From assembly GCA_002245135.1 (NCBI GenBank), contig NGBS01001182.1, forward strand, positions 1 through 64,000: DNA of 64,000 nucleotides. Direction: 5' to 3'. Shown piece by piece: positions 48,024 through 60,563 of the stretch. The position numbers and the translations under genes were made by a program. The stretch is from Proteromonas lacertae (taxonomy: Eukaryota > Sar > Bigyra > Opalinata > Proteromonadidae). Under the pieces are notes generated by a model that was not told the origin of the DNA, ran no database searches, and worked only from the letters and a program-made list of their open reading frames with translations. Within the stretch, counting starts at the first letter, position 1. Each line of letters opens with the position of its first letter.

Positions 48024-50646
48024 ATGCAAATCGCTGAAGATTCACAAATACTGTTCCCAACAAGGGGAAGTACTTTCCTAGAACACAAAGAGAGCAGTAT
48101 TGTTCCTCCTAGCAGAAGAAAACATTTGTATAATTGGTAATTATTGATTTAGTCATGTGATTGTTTCTAAGCATCGAGGTTTATGTGGCCAAATAGTAGC
48201 TTCCATTTTAAGGTATAATGAAATAGTAACTATATTGAAATAGTTCGTTTTTAATACTAATGTCATTCTTAACTAATCCAGTTGTCTTATTTAAAGGTGA
48301 ATTAGCAGCTTATTTACCTTTAGCTATCGCACAAAGTGCAATTGGCAATCGTATATACATTTCTATTAACTAAATATGAATAGTTTTAGTACAATTAGTA
48401 TTCACAACAATTGGTAAATACAATAGCAGTATAGTAAGATTAAGTTCAGAAAGTTTACCATTTTTAGTAACAGTTCGTAGACGCATTGTTAAAAGAAAAG
48501 ATGGACTGCTGAAAATAAAGCCTCCACATTATTATGGTGTATAGCCTTCACCTCAATTTACACAGGAATACTCAGTCTAATAATAAGTGCCTTGAAATTA
48601 GGTTCAATTTTAAATTATCTCCCTATTCCAGTCAGAGGTGGTGTATTTGGTTCCATTGGTATTGTCTTTTATACTTCTGCATATTCCGTAGCTTATGGTG
48701 AAGATATCAGTACTAGAGTTTTTACTCATTTTAATTTAGCAATGGTTTTCTTATTAAACCTCATAGGATTATTCACATACTTCATGTCCATGTGGAAACC
48801 ACATCCATTAACAGTACCACTCACATTCATCGTAGGAACATCAATATTTCATATTGTCTTATTCAGTTTAGGATATAATCTGTCAGACGCTCAGGACAAT
48901 ACTTGGCTTATGCCCGAGCCGAAGTTCGTCAATTTCTGGAACTTATACGTCTCAATGGATCCTCGTAAAGTCAATTTCAGTTTCTTATTCTCTCAAACTC
49001 CTCAATTATTATTAGCCTGCAATATTAGGTCCAATTTTAAACACAGGAATCAATACAATAGTGTTAGATAAGATGTACGATGACCAATCTGATTTAGATA
49101 TAGCTTTACGTCATGTTGGAATTGGTAATATCTTAGGTGGAATATGTGGTGGATATCCATCATTCCAATATATTAGTGCAACTTCAATACATCGAACTTG
49201 TGGAGGAACTAAAAGAATATCAACAATCATTATATGTGTGATTATGCTAATATCATTCTTTGTTCCTAAGATGTTATTGGCTATTATTATAATCCCTAGG
49301 TTCTTACTGGGAGCAATCTTTATACATATAGCTATTGATTTCTTATGGAGTGCTTTATATAGTGATTTCTTTGAAGTTAATTTGTTTGAATATTTGATTA
49401 TATTGATTATGGTAATTGTTAGTTTATTTCACTGATGTTACTATTGCTTTATTAGTTGGTGTTATTATTTGTTTTGTTTTGTATATTTATAATTCAGCAC
49501 ATTCTGATTATATATCGATGGAGAATGATACTTCACAAGTACAGAGTAATATGTTGCAATCAATTGATAAAGTATATATATATAACTTATTATTTCTCAC
49601 ATTTTCTTACTTTATTTTTTATCTCCTTTTATAGGATTTATTTAAACATTCTAAACAACTTATCAAAGTCTTCAAATTAGCAGGATATATATTCTTTGCA
49701 CCATCTTATGAAATTAAAGAAAGAATTATTAAACAAGTAAATATGTTTAACTCCATGAATTATAAACAAATTACTCATATATCATTATATATATTATTAT
49801 TATCTTTTCTTTAATATATAAAAGTTGTTGTTGATTTCACTATTTGTACAGGAATTGATACAACTGCAACTAATGTGGTAATTGATATGGTTGAAAAATT
49901 AGTAACTCAGAATATTCATGTAGGATTAATCTTCGCCAATCAAAAGCGAAGAATTGAATTTCATAAATTATTTAAACAAAGGAAAATATTAGGTGGAAGA
50001 AAAGATGATTTTTTTAATATTTATGGCACTTTAGAACAAGCTTTAAGTGACTTGTGAATTAAAAATCGATTTACCTGTCGTTTTATCTCCACGAAATGAA
50101 ATTAGTGAATTTAAAAATATCAATTTACAAAATTTGAATTTGTTCTGTAGAATGTTGAAGAATATTCGAGGTAAAGCAAGCCGTCAAGCTTTACTACGAT
50201 CTGTTCAATTGGGACTTGGTAAAATAGAATGGATTAATAAAGGTGAATTAGTATATCACGAATTTGAAAGAAGTGATGGAGTTTATTTCTTATGTTATGG
50301 ACGAGTAAGTGCAATTATTTTAGACACTATCAATGAAAGAGTTTCATTGTTTAACCGTCAAGAAAATGATATAAAAGATTTAAAGAGATTATGGACAATT
50401 ACTGAAGTGGGAAGTTTGATTAGGAAATGTGTTGGAAAGAAAAGGAATAAGTTATACAACAGAAACAATGATATGTGATACAAATGTTTTATTATATCAT
50501 ATTAATGAAGAGAATTTATTTAAATTTGAGGAATTAGATGAAAAAGAATACACTGTGATAAGTCAGTGGGAATTAGAATTGAGATATAGGAAAATGAAGT
50601 ATTTAATTGAGAGAGTGAAAATGAGTCGTCAATTTATATTAAGTTA
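48024..50646 (+). CDS. SLC26-type transporter with STAS and cyclic-nucleotide-binding domains
   Basis: A sulfate-permease-like membrane protein of the YGR125W-type architecture. ATG 48024 gives MQIAEDSQILFPTRGSTF. Membrane segments include AAYLPLAIAQSAIGN, TSIYTGILSLIISALKLGSIL, VPLTFIVGTSIFHIVLFSLGY, GNILGGICGGYPSFQYISATS and the helices at 49230-49500. A STAS domain follows (VVVDFTICTGIDTTATNVVIDM, QNIHVGLIFANQ), then a cNMP-binding fold (WINKGELVYHEFERSDGVYFL, GRVSAIILD, TMICDTNVLLYHI), ending MSRQFILS at 50646. Introns near 48139-48173, 48350-48382, 49569-49634 and 49736-49822. Frame breaks near 48515, 49030, 49430, 50055 and 50430. The substrate anion cannot be read from sequence. Confidence 0.75.
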
Positions 50647-50709
50647 AAATTATAATAATATTTTACATTATAGATATATATTAATTAATTATTACTGATT
50701 TTTTCTTAA

Positions 50710-51793
50710 TTATTTCAACATTCTCTTCTTTTTCTTTCCTATCTTACTTTTTACTATTTCATTCTCATCCATTACCATATTTTCATCATCATTTCTATTT
50801 AATTCAACATTTTCATGATTCATTAACAATAATTGAGGAGGTTCGCTATGGCTTGAGTAATTAGCGCCATTTCTATTGTTTATTGGAGGAAACATTGATT
50901 TCATTGGATTTGGACAAGAATAACTATAAAATTATTAAATGATTAAAGAAATTTATACAAATTGTTATATTTTCCATTTATTCCATTAATTCCACCAACC
51001 ATTTGTTGTTGTTTAAACATATTCAACTGATTGGTCAAAAATGATATTTCTCTATTCTTCTGTTTCATTTCAATTTCTACTTCATTTAATGAACTTTGTA
51101 ATCTGATTTTCTCATTTTCACTTTCACTCTTTTGGTATTGCAATTGATCAAAGTCTTTTTCTAATAAATATAATTGTTCATGATAACTATTTAAATATAA
51201 TAATAATAATTATTATTATATACTGATTTTCATTTTGTTGACTGATTGATAATTGTTGATTTAAACTATCTAATGTTTGTTCTAATTTCTCATATTTTAA
51301 TTGCAATTCATGAAATTCATTCTATTTTATAATAATAATTATATATATATATATATATTATACGGTATAATCTTTCTTTTCTTCATATTTCTTCACCAAC
51401 ATATTACTTCTATTCAACTTATTACTTAAATAATTTATTTTATTATTCAAAAACATTTCTTTATTCTTTCTATCATTTGTCTCGTTTTCTAATTCTTTTA
51501 TTTTATTCAATAATATTTTTCTTTCTTCTTCTACATGTTTTGTTAATCGATTATTTTCATTATTTTTATTCTTTTGATTCATTAATTCAGTTTTGGTTTG
51601 ATTTAGTTCGTATGTCAATATTTCAATTTCATTGGTTAATTCTTTTATAGTTTCTTTTGTTTTATCTTGTAGTTCTGCAATCTGTGCATCAGCTTCACTT
51701 AATTGATTTTCATATTTTTGAATTAATGAATTGTTATTTTGATGAATACTTTTTACAGATGAATTATCTGAATAGGATGTAGATGGAGGTAAC

Positions 51794-51833
<40 letters not shown>

Positions 51834-52305
51834 GAAGTTGTAATATTCTCTGTTGCTGGATTTGTTGGTTCATTAATTGATTATCTATTTGACTTTGGAG
51901 TGTTGTGCATTTTTGTTGGTAATATTTTAATTTCTCTTGCTAGTTTCACTTGAATTATTGTTGTTATTATTTGATATTGGCAAAGATTGAACTGATTTTA
52001 TGAGTTGTGATCTACTTGCCTCCAAAGATGCACAATGCTGACTATATTCATTTTATTATATTAAATAATTATACTTTAACTGCTGAAGACATATTTGTTC
52101 ACTATTTGTGTATAGTTTCGTTCATTTATAACTTTAACTATTTTATTTAGACAAATAATACATACTTTGTTGATTGATACTCTTCATTAACTGTTCAATC
52201 AGAAAGATTTGTCCTATACAGTCAGAAATAATCTGAGAAGCATCTGTTCCTTTTGAAGTCTATACAATCAATTGAATGATATAAAATTTATACTCTATAG
52301 TCCAT
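50710..52305 (-). CDS. poly-Q coiled-coil protein, unidentified
   Basis: From ATG 52305 (MDYR, intron, then TSKGTDASQIISDCIGQIFL) the protein has a conserved-looking helical start, a stretch broken by frame shifts around 51900-52080, then a pure poly-glutamine tract (51791-51835, CAA-type codons), a long coiled coil (51780-50950), and a basic tail (KIGKKKKRMLK) at stop 50710. Introns lie near 52260-52293, 52147-52174, 51325-51360, 51185-51222 and 50905-50942. No family recognised. Coiled-coil plus poly-Q proteins are often scaffolds, but that is only a general inference. Confidence 0.55.
51791..51835 (-). repeat. CAA trinucleotide (poly-Gln) microsatellite
   Basis: About 15 uninterrupted GTT units on the plus strand (CAA/AAC on minus), encoding poly-Gln in the coiled-coil gene. 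Length polymorphism is likely. Confidence 0.95.
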
Positions 52306-52388
52306 TTATAGCTGAGTTTTAAAAAGAAACAGAAATTAGAACTCGAGCTTTTGGCTTGGCATTAAAAAATTGTTTTTAAAAAACAAAA

Positions 52389-53237
52389 AATGACACAGAA
52401 TACTCCATATATAACTGATGATGGGAAAGAATATGAAATAAGAAATGTGTGGTCTTATAATCTAGATGAAGAGATGGCTTTAGTAAGAGAAGCTTGTGTG
52501 AAATACCCTTTTGTAGCTATGGTATATCCATATTTATTCATAATATGCATTTAGGACACAGAATTTCCTGGTGTAGGTTTCACAGCCTTTACCAGATAAA
52601 AACAAACAAGACACATACTTCAAAACTGTAATAATGAATGCCAATTTTCTAAAAATAATCCAAATAGGTATTACATTTTTTGATGCAAATGGCCAACATG
52701 CAAGTGATTGTCCTTCTTGGCAATTCAATTTTCAATTCGATATAGAAAAGGATGAACTAGCTAAAGCATCCATAGATATGTTAGTAGAAAGTGGTTTAAA
52801 CTTCGATGATTTGCGTGAAAAAGGAATAGATGCAATAGAATTTGGTGAATTATTCTCAACTTGTGGATTGACATTTAATGATAATTTAACATGGATATCT
52901 TTCCACAGTGGTTATGATTTTGCCTATTTATTACACTTACTATCAAGTGATGATCTACCATCAGATAAAGATGAATTTTTGAATTTATTGAAATATAGTT
53001 TTTCCTAAAATTTTAGATATAAAATACATAGCTGCTCAAGTAGGTTTAAAAGGTGGATTGAATAGTGTTGGAGATAAATTACTTGTAACTCGAATTGGGC
53101 CAAGTCATCAAGCAGGAAGTGATTCAATATTAACAGGAGATGCATTTTTTCAATTAATAAATTATACAGATCCAAAGATTGAATGGGAACAATATGTTGG
53201 AATATTATATGGTTTAAAGAGTTCAGTATCTGATTAA
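52389..53237 (+). CDS. CNOT7: CAF1/POP2 (CNOT7-type) mRNA deadenylase
   Basis: The catalytic DEDD-family 3'-5' exonuclease subunit of CCR4-NOT, which shortens poly(A) tails. ATG 52389 (MTQNTPYITDDGKEYEIRN). A 33-nt intron (52522-52554) joins in frame directly before the catalytic DTEFPGV (Asp and Glu of exo I). Later come LLKIIQ-like FLKIIQIGITFFD, WISFHSGYDFAYLL (exo II Asp), DIKYIAAQVGLKGGL and RIGPSHQAGSDSILTG (exo III His and Asp), and HLYGL-like ILYGLKSS. Two one-base breaks occur, after FPGV (52577, extra G) and in the T-run at 53000. Corrected length is about 272 residues, typical of CAF1. Confidence 0.93.
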
Positions 53238-53320
53238 TTATTATTATTATTGATATATTGTTGTTATAATATAAATATATATTTCATAAAATGTAATAAT
53301 AATTATATTAAATAAAATCT

Positions 53321-56300
53321 CTATTCTTTATAACTACAATCTCCTTTCATTCCACTTGTTAAAGTGAATCTTTTATCAAAGCCATCATCATTATTACTAA
53401 TACTTGCTCCTATTTTATCACCTATCTTTTGGTCTTTCATATTTAATATTTGAACTACTAAATCCATTATTACATTTACATACTCTTGTGACTTTATTAC
53501 ATTCACCATTTCCACCACATTCTTCACATTTAATTACATTAACATCATTATCTACTAATTTGAGTTTAATATCATTATCATCTACTGTACCTTCACCTTC
53601 TTTTATTAATTTCAATCCAAGTGGAGATTTTAAATCTTCAGCACAATACTAAAATAATAATAATAATAACAAGATATACTCCTGGTAAATAAATTCTATA
53701 ACTATTAACAACATTATCACCACTTCCATCTACAGTTGGTCTATCACTACCACCACATATTGAATATAATCTAGTTGTTTCTGAATAATCAATTGTTGGT
53801 AAAGTATTAACAGCTGGGTTATTTGTAATAATAACATCACTTCTCATTATATTTATTCTTTCCAACATCTTTCTCCAATATTTTGGTGTATATCCTGATC
53901 TTAATTTTCTACTTGTTTCTTGATGTCTTTTTGCATCAGTAAATTCAAATCGATAAACTGTTTTAGGATTTTCAGGTGGATTTGTTGGACATTTTAATAC
54001 ATAATATGGAGGCGTTTTTGTAACTTTATGATTAGAATCAATTCCCAATTGGACCAAATGGACAAGTTGTACCACTACAATCAGTTCCACCATATAATGA
54101 ACCGCAATCACATTTCATATTTATATAACCAAATATATCATTACCTTCTAATTTTGGTTCTTTTACTTGCATTCCATTTTTACATCTCATATTCAATTTT
54201 TCACAATTTTCTCCTACAAATATTCCACTTTTATCACATGTACATCTTCCATTATTACATTCTCCTTGATTACTACATTCAGTCAATCCATGAACTATAT
54301 TATTATTTATTCCAAACCAACTATATCCAAATGGACATATTGATGTGGATGTTAAATCTGGTTCAGTTATTAATGCAGAGGTAAATTGACAATTTTTATC
54401 ATTATTTTTTCTTCCATATCCTGATTTACACTCACATTTACCACTCTCTCTATTACATGTTCCATGACCAGAACATTCAGATATTACTACTGAATTACCA
54501 AATACACTAATATCAGTAAATACATTCTTATTTACTGTTATTGTATTACCATCAACTGTATCTACTATTGATTCTCCATTAGTCACAGCTGTCACTGTAG
54601 CACTATTAACAATAGATAATTATTTATATATACTTTGGATTATTGGTAAATGTGAATTTGTATGTTTTTCCTCCAGTAAGTTTATTACTACTATCAGCTG
54701 ATAAATCTACACAACTTTCACTACATAAACTTATAGTAGTAATTACTTTTGTTTTATCCTACAAAATAAAATAATCATATTTATACTTTAATTGCAGTTA
54801 TAATTTCAGATATTGCTTTACCAGTTATATCAACCACTTTTCTAATACCATTATTCAATATTGTTATAAAATTTGCACTTTTACTATCTTCTATAGTAAA
54901 TGTTGATGTTGAAGATGATTTATCAGTAGAATATTCAATTTTATTATCTTTAACAACTGATTCACCACTAATAACATCAGTTACTTTAGCACTAATCATA
55001 ATAAACACAGAATCATATACTATGGATCTAATGGGAAAGTGAATTTATATTCTGTTCCAGTAGTAAATGGTGTTGTTTGAAGTTTATCCAATTACTACTA
55101 TCAGTACAAGTTTTGATGCATCACATTTATATATTTTCACCATTTTCACTATATTTGAATTCTATTAATATTGTAATGATAATAAATACAATAATAGATG
55201 AAATAATCTTATCTACTGAATCATCTTTTGATATAGCGACTTCTATTTCAGAAAATTCATTTTCTTCTATTTTTTATTTACATCAGTGATAAGTGTAGAT
55301 AATGAGCTGGAATATGATATAGTATTTTGAATTCTTATCATTATTGCTGTTTTTCCACTTGGTATAGTAAATTGAGAATATGCTTCTGTGTAATATTTCT
55401 TAGCATCCTGAAGAAGTGGATCAGGAGTTGTAGTAATTGCTTTCCCATCTGATATTTCTGTAACTTTTGTTCTATTATATAATAAATATAATTCATACTT
55501 GGAATTTAACAAAAATATGAATCTATATTTACTACCATCTACATCACTTCCACCAATTAATTTATTATCATTATCATCACTTATATCTACCCACTTATTA
55601 GTCTCATATTTATATATTCTAACATCACTAACTACACTTTTTTCCTATAAACATATATTATTATTTTTATACTTTTATCTTTGTAATAATGGCAGATATA
55701 GAAGATAAACCTAAAATATCAACATCAGCTGGAGTAGAATCTTTTGTTAGTATTAAAAATGCTGCAGTTTCGTCTTTTGGTATTGTAAAGTCTGAGGTAG
55801 ATATTTTATTTGATGATTCAATATTATCTTGAATAACAGAATCACTATCACCAGTAATATCAGTTAATTCAACACTATTAACATTATATATTAATTAATA
55901 CTTTGAATCTGATGGGAATATGAATCTATATTTAGTATTAGCAGTAAGTGTCTCACTATCACTAGCACTTATATCAACCCATTTATCAGTATTATATTTA
56001 TATATTCTAACATCACTAACTCCACCATTATTCTATTATATTATCATAATAATTAATGTTATACTGTAATAGCTGTGACAATAGTAGATATAGTCGTTGT
56101 ACTTGAAATATCAACATCTGATTGAGGAGTTGTATCTTTTGTTATTTTGATCTTCATATTGGAAGGAATTGCATCTGATTTAGTAGTAAAGTCATAAGTA
56201 TTAATATCTCCATTAGTAATACCACTATTACTATCTATAATAAAATCACCTTCTATTACCTCACTCACTACAATCCTAAATAACAATAGCAATATTCTTA

Positions 56301-57117
56301 TATACTCTTTATTTAATGGAAATGTAAATCTATATGTTTTTCCACCTACAAGTTTACCATCACTATCACTAATATCTTCACAAACTTTATCACATTCACT
56401 TACTTTAATCAATTTCACATCTATTTTTCTCTATCAATATTATATATATTATTATTTTAATACTTTTATATTTTCTATTACTTCAAGTATTGTTTTATCT
56501 TTTACAATAACATCATTTGCTTTTTCATCTTTTTTTATTTTCATTAATAATGCCTTTTTACTTAGTAGATATTGTAAATTGTGAATAATGAATCTCCATA
56601 TCTGATATTGTTATATTCACACCAAATGGACATGTCTTTTCTACACCATTCTCACAATTAACTCCACTATATCCCTTATTGCATTTACAACCATATATTC
56701 TCTTATCATTCTTATCATTTCTTCCTGATAATACATCAAGTAATACATGTTCACCATTTGGACTTTTCACAATCATCTTTATTAGTAATATTAAAAGAAT
56801 CACAACTTTCACCATAAAAACCAGGATCACATTCACATTTTCCAAGTTTACAACTACCTCTACCACTACATTCTACATCATTTTTGGAAGTATTAAACCA
56901 ATCTATTCCTTTTGGACATTCATGTTCAGAACAATCCATACCTCCAAAACCTTGAAAACAGTCACAAACGCCTTTTCTGCATATTCCTTTATTACTATAT
57001 TATTAAATAAACGAAATATTGATTATACCTACAGTCATTTAAACATATTGTATCAGGTGCACCATGTATTTCACATAGTAATACTACAACTATCAATATT
57101 ACTTTTAAATATCTCAT
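53321..57117 (-). CDS. secreted protein with EGF/tenascin modules and repeated beta-type modules (frame-broken)
   Basis: A signal peptide (MRYLKVILIVVVLLCEIHG) at 57117 leads to EGF-like modules of tenascin type (NKGICRKGVCDCFQGFGGMDC, GRGSCKLGKCECDPGFYGESC). Then come repeated ~110-120-residue modules, each separated by an intron and sharing VSDVRIYKY, KWVDIS, YRFIFPL and an ISTIVTAITV-type end (56420-54620). Further EGF modules follow (GHGTCNRESGKCECKSGYG, NQGECNNGRCTCDKSG, GGNGECNKVTRVCKC), ending GDCSYKE at 53321. I see no transmembrane helix or GPI signal, so it is probably secreted. Frame breaks occur near 56750, 55270, 54040, 53640 and 53480. A cell-surface or extracellular-matrix role is inferred. 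The repeat module is unnamed to me. Confidence 0.6.
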
Positions 57118-57208
57118 AAGGAAGATATTCAAAAACAAAAAATATGTTGAATCAAACCTTTGGCTTGACTTGATTTTAAATTTCTTTATTTCTCTTTAGA
57201 TAAGGATA

Positions 57209-58180
57209 ATGAATAGAAAGGAATTATCAAAAACTTTTGTTCATCATATGCACTTCATTAATTACCCTAGTACAATTAATATAGAAAAGTAATTATCAAA
57301 ATGTTAATTTTGTTTATATAGAATATTGATCGGTGATCCTACAGAATACATGCCAATTGTAAATTTCATAATAGTTGGATATTCTCCAGAAATAGCAAAA
57401 TTGATCGATGTTGATATTAATGGACTTACAGATCGTTTATTCATCACCTACATATTCAAATTCATAGAAAAACATTTTCATTTAGATGCAAATATGACAG
57501 TAAATGATTTTTTCACTCCAAAAAGATGTATTCACAGAAAAATGAATTATGTGATTGAATTAATTAATAGCATAAGGAAATATTTACAACATGACATTCC
57601 TGTTTATCCTCCAGTTACATTATATAACAATAAAGAATACAATCCGTCAAATAGTTATCTTCACGTTTTAAATGTTTCGAATATAAATTCAGAAATAGAT
57701 TCTATATTAAATATTGATAAAATTAGAAAACCTTTGAAGAAAGTAGATACAGTCATTTCTTCTTCAGATAGTGAAGAATCTACAACAACGACTAATAGTT
57801 TTACATCATCAGTTAAATCATCATCTTTTAATGATTCAGATAATGAAATTAATAGTAGTTTAAAACCAATAAAATATCATAAACCAAAATCTACAACGAA
57901 TCAAAGCAGTATTAATAATACACACATTTCTTTTGAAGATAAAACATCTGATTCAATTAATTATTCATCCTTATTACCTTCAAATCCTAATATATCAATA
58001 GAAAGTGATAGTAAAAGTGTCAATGTGACAGTTATTCCAAAATCTACAGGAAGTACGTTAATTGATGATAATTCAATTATTTCTAAACAGTTACAGCAAA
58101 TACTTGAACAAATGTCAAAAATGAATAGTAGGCTGGAGAGATTAGAAGAAAAAATGAGTAAAATTGAATTGAAAACTTAA
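57209..58180 (+). CDS. CEP44: CEP44-like centriolar protein
   Basis: CEP44 is a luminal centriole component needed for centriole-to-centrosome conversion. Exons 57209-57288 and 57322-58180 (33-nt intron, phase 2) give 312 residues in an intact frame. The N-terminal domain has the family signature: FINYPSTINIEKILIGDPTE, MPIVNFIIVGYSPEIAKLI, and RLFITYIFKFIEKHF, followed by a cysteine/lysine segment (PKRCIHRKMNYVIELINSI). The middle is Ser/Thr/Asn-rich and disordered, and the last ~40 residues form a coiled coil (LEQMSKMNSRLERLEEKM). Divergent with the EGF-module gene, 92 bp between starts. Confidence 0.85.
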
Positions 58181-58327
58181 TTAAACGTATATTTAACCTT
58201 AAATTCTTATCATATTATCCTTTTTTTTTAATTTTTATAACTGAAAATGAAACGAATTATTTTCCCAAACCCAATTTAATTTAATGTTAATATTTTGTGA
58301 TCTGGATAGTAAATAAATAAAATATTA

Positions 58328-59693
58328 ATGTTACCAGCATTAAATGGTCTTACTTGTGATACTACAAGCGTAAACTTGGATGTATAGGTTATTGATTTAT
58401 ATTTACACATTAGTCTTCTGAAAAAAGTACACCACTCTTTTCTCCACAAAGTTGTGGCGATTTACAACATAAAGACAGTATTCAGTTGGATTATCCATAT
58501 GAACACCCTTTCGGCTGTCCAGTGAATGAAGAATCTATGTCTCCTGTTAGTCGTAAAGGAACACAATACTATAATCATGTTATGCAGAAACTGACTCCAA
58601 TTAATAATAGAAAGAAGCATTTGTCTCTCAATTTATCAGTTAAAAATATATTAATATTACATAAGACATTAGATCCAGATAGTCATAACATGACAAGACC
58701 TGTATAAAATAAGATTTAATGATTTATATTTTTTATATAGTATAATGATTACATGTGTGCTGTAAAAATACAATCTGTAGTTCGTCGATGGTTAATATTC
58801 CGTAAATATGACAGGATATGAGACAAACAGGAAAGAATGTCGGTTAATGTTGTTAAATGAAGCGATGGACGATACTTTTATGTCAATGACACTACTGTCA
58901 GGTAAATATGACCTTAAGAATAAATTTGCAAAGGATATAACAAGATATATTAAAGAGAGAGTGAAAAGATTTGATGAATCTGTATAATAGTTATTTTATT
59001 GATTATTAATATTATATATATAGGTAACTAAAGAGGAATTATTTAGTAATTACAACTCTCTCTTCCGATTGGTTGATATAACAAATCAAAAATTTCTATC
59101 ACATCCAATATATTTATACTTTTTATTGTATATTTTAAATGTAAATTTGAGTTATTCTGAAGCTGTTGTTGTTGTTGAACAATTGGATAAAAACACAGGT
59201 ATAGTAAGATATGATGATGGGTTGGTATGGTTTAAGAATAATTTTTTAAAATTGAATAGTTTCCAAGGCAAAATGGCAAGAGTATATATATATTTTTTAT
59301 TTTATTTTTAAAAAATAGTTTCAAAGAAAATATGAAATAAATAGAAAAAACTTCGTATATAGAAATGAAATAATTGAACCAATGTTACAACAAATATTAA
59401 CAGTAGCAAATGAATATGTTTTATATAGAAAATACGACCAAAGTAATCCACCACTATTCTTCTGTAAAAAATGTTCGTTTATATCTTCCAGACCAATGGA
59501 ATTATGTCGTCACATAGTAAAATGTAAAAATAAACCAACTGAAAGGAAATCAAGGAATAGTAGAAATAGTAGAAACAGTAGAAATAGGTATAGTAAAAGC
59601 AGTAAAATGAGTAGAAATGAGAATGTTAATAAAGTCTTTGAAACAGATGCGATTATACAAAATGTGTTAAATAGAATTGAAGAAAGTAATTAA
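58328..59693 (+). CDS. IQ-motif and C2H2-like zinc-finger protein, unidentified
   Basis: ATG 58328 (MLPALNGLTCDTTSVNLD) is joined by an intron (58382-58413) to a segment with PYEHPFGCPVNEESMSPV. After a second intron (58705-58743) comes an IQ calmodulin-binding motif (KIQSVVRRWLIFRKY). A one-base break near 58820 precedes a helical region (KYDLKNKFAKDITRYIK) and, after an intron at about 58985-59023, a compact region with VEQLDKNTGIVRYDDG. A C2H2-type finger follows near the end (FFCKKCSFISSRPMELCRHIVKC) with an Arg/Ser/Asn repeat tail. No named family. Confidence 0.55.
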
Positions 59694-59804
59694 TTTACTT
59701 TTTTTTTAATTTATGTAATTTGTCTTATATATTTTATTTTTATGTGAATTGAATTATTTATAAAAAATTAAAAAGAAAAAAAGAACTAATTAAACTATTT
59801 TTAT

Positions 59805-60458
59805 TTAAATAAATATTAGCAAGGATATAAACAATAGAAGTATATTTATAACTACAGTGAAAGAATCTCCATTAAAAGTCTTAATTTGACTATATTTTCT
59901 AAATATACAACCATCTCCTGTTTGATCTTCACAAGTTGAACATTCTAAACCTGTTTTACACACTGCATATTTATTTTCATAATATTCACTGTAATAATCA
60001 TATAATTTATATCTATTATTCTCTGATTTATATGAAAAATCAGTTTCTATATCATTTGGATGTATTCCTGTAATATTAGCCAAATGTTTACCTATATCAT
60101 TATTTCTCACAAAAGTACCATCATAATATCTTATAATGGTTGAGACATAATTAATTTTATGTACATTATCACTTACTTTGGTAAGGTAAAATCTATTAAT
60201 ATGCATATAATAGAGTATTATTATACTTCTGCGTTTCTACTGCAGATGATGATTTTAAACCACAACTTTTATAATATAAGATAATCAGAGTGACATTCAT
60301 ATTTGTTTCATCGTAAAATACTTGTTTAGTTGAATTATAATCACAAATGGTGGTGTAGCCTTTATCGACACATACTATTTCAATTAAATAAAACGCATTA
60401 TACCAGCTTCCATAACTAAACACAAGTAAATGATTATCAATTCACTAAAAAACTTCAT
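59805..60458 (-). CDS. secreted GPI-type protein, copy A
   Basis: A hydrophobic N-terminus (MKFFSELIIIYLCL) at 60458 and a hydrophobic C-terminal tail with no cytosolic residues (VVINILLLFISLLIFI) at 59805 predict a GPI-anchored surface protein. In between are conserved Cys, Tyr and Asn (MNVTLIILYY, INYVSTIIRYYDG, SENNRYKLYDYYSEYYENKYAVC). An intron at about 60199-60231 lies at the same position as in copy B (after QK). A one-base or intron problem near 60410 separates signal and body. About 45% similar to copy B by eye. Unknown function. Confidence 0.6.
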
Positions 60459-60563
60459 TTTCTAAAAAAACGTAATTTACATTGTCAATTTTACCTGATT
60501 TTGTAAATCATTTATTTTGTAAGATAAACACCAAAAACAACATCAAAATAGAAAAAAATATTT

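Noticed and set aside
49736-49822. Intron with TTCTTTAAT near its 3' end as U12-type (SLC26-like gene)
   Set aside because: Its donor is GTAAATATG, which does not match U12 donors, so it is treated as an ordinary intron.
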